From assembly GCA_902767455.1 (NCBI GenBank), contig CACXHH010000029.1, positions 1 to 6,625 on the forward strand: a DNA stretch of 6,625 nucleotides, given 5' to 3'. Under the pieces are notes generated by a model. That model searched no databases, had not been told where the DNA came from, and was given only the letters and a program-made list of their open reading frames with translations. This DNA comes from an uncultured Eubacteriales bacterium. Lineage in GTDB: Bacteria; Bacillota; Clostridia; Christensenellales; Borkfalkiaceae. This document shows positions 1-5,607 of this stretch, piece after piece; positions within the stretch are counted from its first letter, which is position 1, and the number at the start of each line of letters is the position of its first letter. The position numbers and the translations under genes are program-made.

Positions 1-576
1 CCCGACAGCCGAAACCGTCCTTATCACGGAAGCGGCGTTGCCGTCCGTTTCCTTCCCGTCCGTCACGACGACTATTTTAGCCGTTTCGGGGTGAGAGAAC
101 AGATCTTTTGCGTAATTTACTGCGGCGGCTATATCCGTGGCGGTGGAGTCGGGAAGATCGGCGTATTTGTACTGCTCGAAAACTTTTGAAACGTCGTAAG
201 TGAGCGGCACCGCAAGCACCTGATCGTAACCGAAAGTCACCACGCCTATCTTGAACCCGTCGTAACGGGCTTGTTCGATGAGCGTTTCAACGAAGTCGTC
301 ACGGCGCTTTGCCGCGGTGTTTTCCGTTTCGGACATATCAACTACGATGACTATCTCGTTCTTCTCGTTGGGCACGCGCGAAACTATCTGCATACCCGAC
401 AGAACGAGCACGGCAAGCGTCATAACTATCCCGTGAAGCACCATCGAAGTTATTCTGTTACGGTTTTTTCTGTATTTTTTGTTAAGTCTGAAATAGGGTA
501 TGAGCGTGAGCGCCGCCGCGGGGATAAGCAGAAGAAGGAGCCACGGATGCCCGAATTGTATAAATGAACGGTACAT
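1..576 (-). CDS. VWA-domain membrane protein (BatA/BatB-like), C-terminus off the left edge
   Basis: The visible part is the N-terminal 192 residues; the frame is still open at base 1. Residues about 9-30 and 44-66 are two hydrophobic membrane segments separated by a very basic loop (RLNKKYRKNRNR), the layout of the BatA N-terminal domain. A von Willebrand A domain follows: strand EIVIVVD ends in the metal-site motif D80-M-S82-E-T84, then T147-D148 in STATDIAAAV, then D173 in VVVTDGKE. These are the three MIDAS segments, with Thr replacing the last Ser of DxSxS. The VWA domain should face outside, held by the membrane segments. The ATG at 576 is chosen because AAGGAGGAG lies 5 nt upstream; that site overlaps the stop codon of the preceding gene, so the two are probably translationally coupled. 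In related Bat operons such proteins form membrane complexes with a MoxR ATPase. The exact function is unknown. Confidence 0.88.
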   Translation of the reverse strand, partial: MYRSFIQFGHPWLLLLLIPAAALTLIPYFRLNKKYRKNRNRITSMVLHGIVMTLAVLVLSGMQIVSRVPNEKNEIVIVVDMSETENTAAKRRDDFVETLIEQARYDGFKIGVVTFGYDQVLAVPLTYDVSKVFEQYKYADLPDSTATDIAAAVNYAKDLFSHPETAKIVVVTDGKETDGNAASVIRTVSAVG

Positions 577-581
577 ATTTT

Positions 582-590
582 CTCCTCCTT
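582..590 (-). promoter_or_regulatory. Strong ribosome binding site overlapping the upstream stop codon
   Basis: AAGGAGGAG on the minus strand sits 5 nt before the ATG at 576. Its first two bases are shared with the TAA stop (589-591) of the 673-residue VWA protein. This tight stop/SD overlap fixes the start of the small VWA protein and suggests that ribosomes finishing the upstream gene re-initiate here. Confidence 0.85.
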
Positions 591-2610
591 ACGAATTTTC
601 TCTCATCTGAAGGAACCACTCCAGGAAGAGAAGCGCCACAACGGCGATTGCAAAGTACAGCAACAAGTCGTCGATAATATCTTCTTTGTAGACCAGCCTG
701 TACGGGGAAGCGAGCCCGTCTTCCGTCTGCCAAATCATACACTCGGACGACGGAACTTTAACGAACACCCTTTCGGTGACGGGTTTATCGAAGTAAGTCG
801 TCTGCGTAAGTTCGTAGGTACCCGGGGTGTCGAGAACGACCTTCGACGGAAACTCTCTTATCGTCGGGATAGAAGTGTTATACCCCTTTATATCGAGTCT
901 GTCGGAGCGGGCGTTTACGGTAACGCTTTCGCCCACTTCAAACGAATACCCGTCGACGGTGGCGGGGATATAATACTCGAAAAGGTTTACCATAAGGTTT
1001 ACGAGGCTGCCCCTTAAAAGCCCGATATTAGAGTAGTGAACGGAAAACGTCACCACGGCGACCTGTTCGCTCTCGTCTTTTTTGACCATTATCGCGGGGT
1101 TACCTTCGACGGTGGCGAGAATATCGTAATCGGCGGCCCCGACCACGCGCGTATATCTCGTCACGAAAATATCTTCTACGTCGATATATTTTAAAACGGG
1201 GTCTTCTTTGGCGTCGACCTGCGAAACGAGATTTTTCTCGACTTTTCCCGATTGAGCCACGCTCGAAATTCTGAATCCCGCGTCAGTCGGAACCTGAGTC
1301 GCGGGGTCGAATAGTATGACGACGCCGTCCGACGGCATTATCGACGGCATAACGTGCTCGAACACGTAAAAATCGTAGCCGCTTACCGCGTAATCGTTTT
1401 CGCCTTCCTTTATCTCGTCAAGACGGATATCGAAGGACGACGAAAAATACGAACGTATCTTCATGAGCGCCGCCTGCATGAACGGGTTAGGTCCGCTCGG
1501 AATATCGTTTTCGAGCAAACCGCTGTAATACTGTATCTTTATCTGTTCTTTCACGCCGCCGTATATTACGAAGTTGTTATCGTACGCAAACGAGTCGTCG
1601 GCGGTGAGATAGACGTTAGCCGTTTCAAAGTTGTAAATTTTATCCGCGGCGCTTATGGGCACGTATATCCTGTTGCCCGCTCTTGACGTTTCGGGATCGT
1701 TTTTGAAGATGACCGAAATAGTTTCGCTGCTGTCGAAGTTGACTTTTGCGGAAAAAGTTACGGGGGCGGTGTAGGGTTGGTATTCGTTGGCGTTGGGGTT
1801 TTGTATCTGTATGAAAACGTCTATCTGCCCTGCCATTTCGAGAGCGCCGTAGCACGCCACGTCGACGTAAAAGCCGTACTGATTGTCGGCTTCTTCCGCG
1901 TAGGCGTTGAGTATCGAAACGTTGAACTCGGTATTTTCGTTTACGCTCATAAGCTTTACGCCTTCGGGTACGAAAGTATACGACTTATCGGTGAAAACGT
2001 AAACTTCGGCGTCGGGGTTGAGCGTCAGAACGCGCTCGGTCATTTCGAGCGCCTTGTCTATATCTGCGCCGCCGTATGTGCACGCGAGATCTCCGCCGTC
2101 GTCTTTTAAAGCGTCAAGCCCCGAATAGACCTTGTCCATATCTTCGTAAGAATAACGCTCGAAAAGGTATTCGGGATCGTCGTCGGCAAAGATAACGGAA
2201 ATGGCGCCGTTTTTCTGTTCGACGAGCTCGGCGACGGACTTTATCTCGTCTATCGCGCGCTCGAAACGGGTAACGTCGTCGGAATTCACCGTGCGCATAC
2301 TCGCCGAAGCGTCGAGAATAACCACGGCTTCGGCGTCGTATTCGGATAATTCACGCGTGACGAGCGACGGCCACGTTATGATTATAGACGAGATCGTCAA
2401 AATAAGTATCTGACAAATGATGAGAATGATATTTCTCAACTTGCTCGTCGGGATACGTTTTTTTCTGTATTTTAAGCTTAGCTTCCAGACGTAGGTCGTC
2501 GAAATGACTTTCTGTTGATAGTTGGGCTTGATAATGTAAATAATTATCAACGCCGCAACGCTCAACAGAGCAAGTAACCCCAAGGGAGCAAGCAATCGGA
2601 AAGTAGTCAT
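589..2610 (-). CDS. BatA-like membrane protein with VWA domain (673 aa)
   Basis: Residues about 5-27 and 59-80 are membrane segments separated by a basic loop, matching the BatA N-terminal (aerotolerance regulator) domain. A VWA domain spans about 94-225, starting with AVVILDASAS, so the metal-site motif D100-A-S102-A-S104 is intact. The second MIDAS segment reads GGADIDKAL, with Ala182 where GGTDI usually has Thr, and the third is VFTDKS with D208. A long extracytoplasmic part follows (about 226-645). Residues 355-440 (including YDFYVFEHVMPSIMPSDG) recall the amidotransferase-like beta region seen in long BatA-like proteins, and 552-620 look beta-rich. A C-terminal membrane segment lies at about 647-667. 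The ATG at 2610 has AGGA 9 nt upstream. It is the middle gene of a three-gene operon, 60 nt after the DUF4175-like gene and 12 nt before the next ATG. It probably forms a membrane complex with its neighbours; substrate and role are unknown. Confidence 0.9.
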   Translation of the reverse strand: MTTFRLLAPLGLLALLSVAALIIIYIIKPNYQQKVISTTYVWKLSLKYRKKRIPTSKLRNIILIICQILILTISSIIITWPSLVTRELSEYDAEAVVILDASASMRTVNSDDVTRFERAIDEIKSVAELVEQKNGAISVIFADDDPEYLFERYSYEDMDKVYSGLDALKDDGGDLACTYGGADIDKALEMTERVLTLNPDAEVYVFTDKSYTFVPEGVKLMSVNENTEFNVSILNAYAEEADNQYGFYVDVACYGALEMAGQIDVFIQIQNPNANEYQPYTAPVTFSAKVNFDSSETISVIFKNDPETSRAGNRIYVPISAADKIYNFETANVYLTADDSFAYDNNFVIYGGVKEQIKIQYYSGLLENDIPSGPNPFMQAALMKIRSYFSSSFDIRLDEIKEGENDYAVSGYDFYVFEHVMPSIMPSDGVVILFDPATQVPTDAGFRISSVAQSGKVEKNLVSQVDAKEDPVLKYIDVEDIFVTRYTRVVGAADYDILATVEGNPAIMVKKDESEQVAVVTFSVHYSNIGLLRGSLVNLMVNLFEYYIPATVDGYSFEVGESVTVNARSDRLDIKGYNTSIPTIREFPSKVVLDTPGTYELTQTTYFDKPVTERVFVKVPSSECMIWQTEDGLASPYRLVYKEDIIDDLLLYFAIAVVALLFLEWFLQMRENS

Positions 2611-2642
2611 TTATTTTGTTCCTGCCTTGATTTGCGGTGGGT

Positions 2643-2662
2643 ACGGAGAGTTTAACTCTCGT
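2643..2662 (-). other. Small intercistronic stem-loop
   Basis: A near-perfect palindrome with GAGAG/CTCTC arms (2646-2650 and 2656-2660), a 5-nt loop, and outer AC/GT pairs with one bulged base lies in the 60-bp gap between the DUF4175-like gene and the BatA-like gene. No T-run follows on the minus strand, so it is not a terminator. It may be an RNA processing or stability hairpin, or a chance palindrome. Confidence 0.45.
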
Positions 2663-2670
2663 AAAAACGG

Positions 2671-3750
2671 TTATTTTTCGATTATGTCGTAATAGTCCAC
2701 GACGAGCCTTTTTCTTTCGTCGGGAATATCGTTGTCGCCGTCAAGAGCTTCGACCGCGTCCTGATAGGCGTCAACGAACGTTTCGCCGCCGTAATACGTT
2801 TCGCCGTCGTAAACCTGATTGTGCGGGAAGTACGCGCCGCCGATGCCGCCGGGCTCGGGTTCCTGATCGCCGCTCGGGCGCTGACTCTGACCTTCGCCTT
2901 CTTCGGGCGGTTTGTCCGTCGCGTCGTTGGCTTCCATAAAGCCGAGATGATCGGGGTCTTCGTCGGCGCCGTTGTCCGCTCTTATGAAGTGCGCTACGTA
3001 AGTCGTATCGCCGTTCACGTTTTTATCCTGCCTGAACGGATCGACGTCGACGCCGCGTACGGATGAAGGCGACCACGGTTCTCCCGCTTCCGACCAACCT
3101 GCGAATATCCAGTCGTCGTCGGCTACGGCAAACACGCTCTCGGCGTCGTCGCCCTGCTTGACGAGCTGGAATATATCGCCTTCGATAATTCCGTTACCGT
3201 CCGTTTCGTAATTTAGCTCGAAGTACACGGGGTCGGGGCCGATTATATCTTCGATAACGTCGCCGCCGCGCTTGATAACGCCGTTTGCGGCAAGCACGGA
3301 AACGGTACTCGTCGCAAGGCTCAACGCAAGCGTTATCGAAACGACTATCACGAGCCATATCGGAACACTCATAAGTATCAACTTCTCGTCGACCGCGTTA
3401 AGCGCCTTGAAAGTATCTTCGCGTTGAAAAATAGCGATCGTCGAATCGTCGCCTTCGAGTTCGCGCATGGTTATCATACGCTCTTCAAGCCCGAGCGAGT
3501 CTATCTCGCGCGCTATCGTCACGGCGTTTGGCCTAAACCTGAACTTGTAAACGACGGGCGTGAGCGCCGCCGTCACGACGGCAAGCGCGATAAACCCTAT
3601 CCAGAAATATCCGCCGCCGTTATAGTAAGCGATCGCGGCAATGATAAGGTTTGCGACGCAACCCGCTGTAAACGCAACGAAAAGCGACTTCATAAGCGCT
3701 CTTCGCACTATCTTCGATTTAAGTTTTTCGATAGTCTGCCGTGAATCCAT
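2671..3750 (-). CDS. DUF4175-like membrane protein with InlB-B-repeat-like domain
   Basis: The protein has 359 residues. Membrane segments lie at about 20-42, 48-68 and 124-155. Between the second and third is a cytoplasmic stretch, AREIDSLGLEERMITMREL, which matches the conserved 'A.eiD..lgl.eR..t..El' region of DUF4175 proteins, the usual partners of BatA-like VWA proteins. Outside the membrane, residues about 176-256 (YFELNYETDGNGIIEGD, then IFAGWSEAGE, ending TTYVAHF) have the pattern of a divergent InlB B-repeat, a small beta-grasp-like domain of Gram-positive surface proteins. A disordered Pro/Glu/Gly/Asp-rich linker (257-305) follows, then a C-terminal segment (YDGETYYGGE to YYDIIEK) that also resembles DUF4175 tails. 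It is the first gene of the VWA operon. The ATG at 3750 is preferred (AAAGGA, 10-nt spacing); an in-frame GTG at 3756 would be only 4 nt from the SD and would add two residues. Family assignment is from remembered motifs. Confidence 0.75.
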   Translation of the reverse strand: MDSRQTIEKLKSKIVRRALMKSLFVAFTAGCVANLIIAAIAYYNGGGYFWIGFIALAVVTAALTPVVYKFRFRPNAVTIAREIDSLGLEERMITMRELEGDDSTIAIFQREDTFKALNAVDEKLILMSVPIWLVIVVSITLALSLATSTVSVLAANGVIKRGGDVIEDIIGPDPVYFELNYETDGNGIIEGDIFQLVKQGDDAESVFAVADDDWIFAGWSEAGEPWSPSSVRGVDVDPFRQDKNVNGDTTYVAHFIRADNGADEDPDHLGFMEANDATDKPPEEGEGQSQRPSGDQEPEPGGIGGAYFPHNQVYDGETYYGGETFVDAYQDAVEALDGDNDIPDERKRLVVDYYDIIEK

Positions 3751-3760
3751 ATTCACACCG

Positions 3761-3766
3761 TCCTTT
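3761..3766 (-). promoter_or_regulatory. Ribosome binding site of the DUF4175-like gene
   Basis: AAAGGA on the minus strand lies 10 nt before the ATG at 3750 and 4 nt before an alternative GTG at 3756, so it favours the ATG. A 5-bp hairpin (TATCG/CGATA, 3766-3780) directly abuts and slightly overlaps its 5' edge, which could tune access. Confidence 0.6.
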
Positions 3767-3796
3767 ATCGGAATACGATACGAGAAGAAGTATTTT

Positions 3797-3832
3797 CGCC
3801 GAAGGAAACGGACTTTTTCCGCCCCTTCAACG
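3797..3832 (-). other. Stem-loop in the 5' leader of the VWA operon
   Basis: In the minus-strand transcript CGTTGAAGG (3832-3824) pairs with CCTTCGGCG (3805-3797) over 9 bp, including two G-U pairs. An internal loop (GG against UUU) and an upper CGGA/UCCG stem with a 5-nt AAAAG loop sit on top. The wobble pairs work only in minus-strand RNA, so the structure belongs to the operon leader. No U-run follows, so it is not a terminator. It lies about 40 nt after the predicted transcription start and 30 nt before the SD. Confidence 0.55.
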
Positions 3833-3877
3833 CTTAAAATAAACTCTCTTTATATATAAAAATAATAAATCAAAAAT

Positions 3878-3906
3878 ATTATATAGCATCTTTTCGATAT
3901 TGTAAA
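3878..3906 (-). promoter_or_regulatory. Sigma-A-type promoter of the VWA operon
   Basis: On the minus strand TTTACA (3906-3901), a 17-bp spacer and a perfect TATAAT (3883-3878) form a near-consensus vegetative promoter. Transcription should start near 3871, leaving a leader of about 120 nt before the DUF4175-like gene. It lies downstream of the sdaA terminator, so the operon is transcribed independently. Confidence 0.85.
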
Positions 3907-3975
3907 TCGTTTTTCAGTCGTTTTTTAAAATTTATCCGCAAAACTACAACACTTGTCCGCACGTTGCATAACGCG

Positions 3976-4009
3976 AAAAAAGAAAAAAGCCCGCCGCAAA
4001 ACGACGAAC
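3976..4009 (-). terminator. Intrinsic terminator of sdaA
   Basis: In minus-strand RNA GUUCGUCG (4009-4002) pairs with CGGCGGGC (3996-3989) over 8 bp, three of them G-U, with a UUUUG loop. It is followed directly by a T6-C-T6 run (3988-3976). The wobbles and the T-run set the direction as minus. It ends sdaA transcription about 155 nt after the stop codon and before the next operon's promoter. Confidence 0.82.
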
Positions 4010-4034
4010 CGTATTATTCCGCAAAAACGACGAA
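3994..4034. repeat. Short direct repeat duplicating the terminator 5' arm
   Basis: CCGCAAAACGACGAA (3994-4008) recurs as CCGCAAAAACGACGAA (4019-4034), with one extra A, 25 bp on. A shorter third copy, ACGACGAAGT, occurs at 4043-4052. The first copy spans part of the terminator stem and its loop; the others lack the T-run. A local duplication is the simplest explanation. Confidence 0.6.
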
Positions 4035-4060
4035 GTATATTGACGACGAAGTTATTATTT

Positions 4061-4108
4061 AAAAACCGCCCGAAGGCTTGCAGGGCGTGCCGTAAGGCAA
4101 AATCGCCC
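4061..4108 (-). terminator. Possible second terminator / two-state hairpin element in the sdaA 3' UTR
   Basis: On the minus strand three arms occur in order: GGGCG (4108-4104), CGCCC (4087-4083) and GGGCG (4071-4067), followed by G and five Ts (4065-4061). The middle arm can pair with the first, adding an inner TGCC/GGCA stem with a TTAC loop, or with the third, giving a terminator-like hairpin just before the T-run. The two folds exclude each other. It may be a weak first terminator, an attenuator-like switch, or an intergenic repeat. Confidence 0.45.
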
Positions 4109-4164
4109 GTAGACGTTTGATATCCGCTATATTGAGTAGCAATTCCGGTCGACTTTTCCGAACT

Positions 4165-5367
4165 TTAACAAATTACTTTGTTTCCGTCAAAATGCTTCGC
4201 CAACCCGCCGATAGACGTTTCCTTATAGCCGCGGGCAAGGTCGCAACCCGTTTCAAACATGGTCGCGATTATCGTATCGAGATCGACTTTTCTGCTCTCG
4301 GCAAGCACGGAAGAGAGATTGACTGCGTTTATCGCGCTCATCGCGGCAAAGGCGTTGCGCTCTATGCACGGTATCTGCACGAGCCCGCCTACGGGGTCGC
4401 AAGTAAGCCCGAGATGGTGTTCGAGCGATATTTCGGCGCTGCACTCCGTTTCGTGGAGCGACATTCCTTTAAGAGAAGCAAGCCCCGCCGCCGCCATAGC
4501 GCAAGCAGAACCGACTTCCGCCTGACAGCCGCACTCGGCGCCCGAGATAGACGCGTTTCTTTTTATTACGTTGCCGACGACGCCCGCGCTAAGCAGCGCG
4601 TTATACACGGCTTCGTCCGAGCAGCGTTTTTTGTTCTTAAAATAGTACAGAACGGACGGCACTACTCCGCAAGCCCCGCAAGTAGGCGCGGTAACGACCT
4701 TTCCGCCCGAAGCGTTCTGCTCGCTCGCCGCGAACGCGTAAGCCGAAACGAGCCTGTCCTCACGGACGTTTCCGTTAGTCGGGCGCGCCTTGGTCAAAAG
4801 CTCCGCCGCCCTTCTCTGAACGCCGAGCCCGCCGGGAAGAACGCCGCTTGCCTGCAAGCCTTCTTCTATGCACGCCTTCATGGTGTTCCATACGTCGGCG
4901 AGAAAACCGTAAATTTGCCTGCCTTCTCTTTCGAGAGCGTACTGCCACAACGTTATATCGTTTTTAATGCAGATTTTTTTTACTTCGTCGAAGTTTTTTT
5001 CGGCGTAAATATCGGGAGAGCCGTTTTCTTCGCCGACTACGCGGATATCTCCGCCGCCTACCGAGTGTATCTCTTTCGTAAGCGTTTTTCCGTCGTAAAA
5101 CGCGGTGAATATCATGGCGTTAGGGTGCGCGGGCTGCGTCGTTTTATCGAACACGACTTCGACTTTCCGCCCCGAAAACGCCTTCTTTACGGCTTCGTCC
5201 GTGCCGTGACCCTTGCCCGTATACGCGAGCGAGCCGAGCAAAACGACCCGATAACGCTCAGCGCCGCCGTTTTCACTTAAAAAAACCTGCGCCGCGCGGG
5301 TGGGACCTATCGTGTGTGAACTGCTCGGACCGTAACCGATTTTATATAACTCTCTTATGGATTTCAT
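4165..5367 (-). CDS. sdaA: L-serine ammonia-lyase, iron-sulfur-dependent, single chain (400 aa)
   Basis: This enzyme deaminates L-serine to pyruvate and ammonia in the cytoplasm using an oxygen-sensitive [4Fe-4S] cluster. The N-terminal beta domain starts MKSIRELYKIGYGPSSSHT (Ser/His motif at 14-19), with HPNAM at 81-85. The alpha domain contains TAPTCGACGVVPS (227-238), GAECGCQ (276-282), LTCDPVGG (321-328) and IPCIERNAF (332-340). C281, C323 and C334 have the same 42 and 11 residue spacing as the three cluster cysteines of the Legionella pneumophila enzyme, and the chain ends in Cys400, as that enzyme does with its 'tail-in-mouth' fourth ligand. At 400 residues it is a compact fused form, shorter than E. 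coli SdaA (about 454). The ATG at 5367 is chosen for its match to the family N-terminus and for CGGAG 6 nt upstream; a GTG at 5412 would add 15 unrelated residues. It is monocistronic, divergent from the flavin reductase gene. Confidence 0.95.
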   Translation of the reverse strand: MKSIRELYKIGYGPSSSHTIGPTRAAQVFLSENGGAERYRVVLLGSLAYTGKGHGTDEAVKKAFSGRKVEVVFDKTTQPAHPNAMIFTAFYDGKTLTKEIHSVGGGDIRVVGEENGSPDIYAEKNFDEVKKICIKNDITLWQYALEREGRQIYGFLADVWNTMKACIEEGLQASGVLPGGLGVQRRAAELLTKARPTNGNVREDRLVSAYAFAASEQNASGGKVVTAPTCGACGVVPSVLYYFKNKKRCSDEAVYNALLSAGVVGNVIKRNASISGAECGCQAEVGSACAMAAAGLASLKGMSLHETECSAEISLEHHLGLTCDPVGGLVQIPCIERNAFAAMSAINAVNLSSVLAESRKVDLDTIIATMFETGCDLARGYKETSIGGLAKHFDGNKVIC

Positions 5368-5373
5368 GATTTT

Positions 5374-5378
5374 CTCCG
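5374..5378 (-). promoter_or_regulatory. Ribosome binding site of sdaA
   Basis: CGGAG on the minus strand lies 6 nt before the ATG at 5367. It decides that start over the GTG 45 nt upstream. Just upstream, TGCGCG/CGCGTA arms (5397-5411, 3-nt loop) could form a small hairpin in the leader. Confidence 0.65.
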
Positions 5379-5480
5379 CGTCGTAACCGAAAACTATACG
5401 CGTACCGCGCACAAATCTCGTTTATAAGACCGCTACGGCGATACGCTTCATCGACCGAAAAAAGCTTTACGGTTAAAAAA

Positions 5481-5509
5481 ATTATAACATAATTATCCGA
5501 CTTTGTAAA
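5481..5509 (-). promoter_or_regulatory. Sigma-A-type promoter of sdaA
   Basis: TTTACA (5509-5504), a 17-bp spacer and a perfect TATAAT (5486-5481) on the minus strand match the architecture of the VWA-operon promoter. Transcription should start near 5474, about 107 nt before the sdaA ATG. Its -35 box is 40 bp from the -35 box of the divergent promoter, so one regulator could affect both; no clear operator palindrome was seen between them. Confidence 0.85.
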
Positions 5510-5549
5510 CACGCTCTACGTAAATTTTGCGTCAATATTCAAAAAAGTA

Positions 5550-5578
5550 TTGCAAAACGATTTAAGTTGGTATATAAT
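5550..5578 (+). promoter_or_regulatory. Promoter of the flavin-reductase-family gene
   Basis: TTGCAA (5550-5555), a 17-bp spacer and TATAAT (5573-5578) on the plus strand. The -10 box is perfect and the -35 matches consensus at four of six positions. The predicted start near 5585 gives a leader of only about 24 nt and lies past the ATG at 5581, excluding that codon as start. Confidence 0.75.
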
Positions 5579-5594
5579 TTATGAGAATTAAAAT

Positions 5595-5600
5595 GAGAGG
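5595..5600 (+). promoter_or_regulatory. Ribosome binding site deciding the flavin-reductase start
   Basis: GAGAGG lies 7 nt (seven Ts) before the ATG at 5608. The in-frame ATGs at 5581 and 5593 have no SD and lie at or next to the predicted transcription start, so 5608 is the start to use. Confidence 0.7.
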
Positions 5601-5607
5601 TTTTTTT

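Larger units (their letters stand above)
3757..4164. other. Gene-free intergenic region between the VWA operon and sdaA
   Basis: This 408-bp stretch contains no credible gene on either strand. Both flanking genes are on the minus strand, so from right to left it holds the sdaA 3' UTR with two terminator-like structures, a short A+T-rich zone, the VWA-operon promoter, and that operon's leader with its stem-loop. The bases around 3838-3900 are markedly more A+T-rich than the flanking genes, as expected for a promoter. Confidence 0.75.

Noticed and set aside
271..567. 98-codon plus-strand open frame opposite the small VWA gene
   Set aside because: The minus strand encodes a clear VWA domain with membrane segments and a strong SD. 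The plus frame has no motif and an unusual His/Arg-rich composition.
3927..4164. 79-codon in-frame open extension after the sdaA stop codon, suggesting readthrough
   Set aside because: It runs through the intrinsic terminator and its T-run (giving a Phe-rich stretch). The enzyme already ends at the expected C-terminal Cys. Nothing suggests stop recoding.
4117..5280. 387-codon open frame on the plus strand opposite sdaA
   Set aside because: It is antisense to a confidently identified enzyme, has a very Arg-rich composition with no recognisable motif, and has no promoter or SD. It is a shadow of the sdaA codon pattern.
5368..5412. GTG start at 5412 giving a 415-residue serine dehydratase
   Set aside because: The extra 15 residues do not belong to the family, and CGGAG is placed for the ATG at 5367.
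5510..5549. ACGC...GCGT inverted bases between the divergent promoters as an operator
   Set aside because: The arms are only 4 bp with an irregular spacer, within what is expected by chance.
5581..5607. Upstream ATGs at 5581 and 5593 for the flavin reductase
   Set aside because: The first is 3 bp after the -10 box and upstream of the predicted transcription start; the second is almost leaderless. Only 5608 has an SD at normal spacing.
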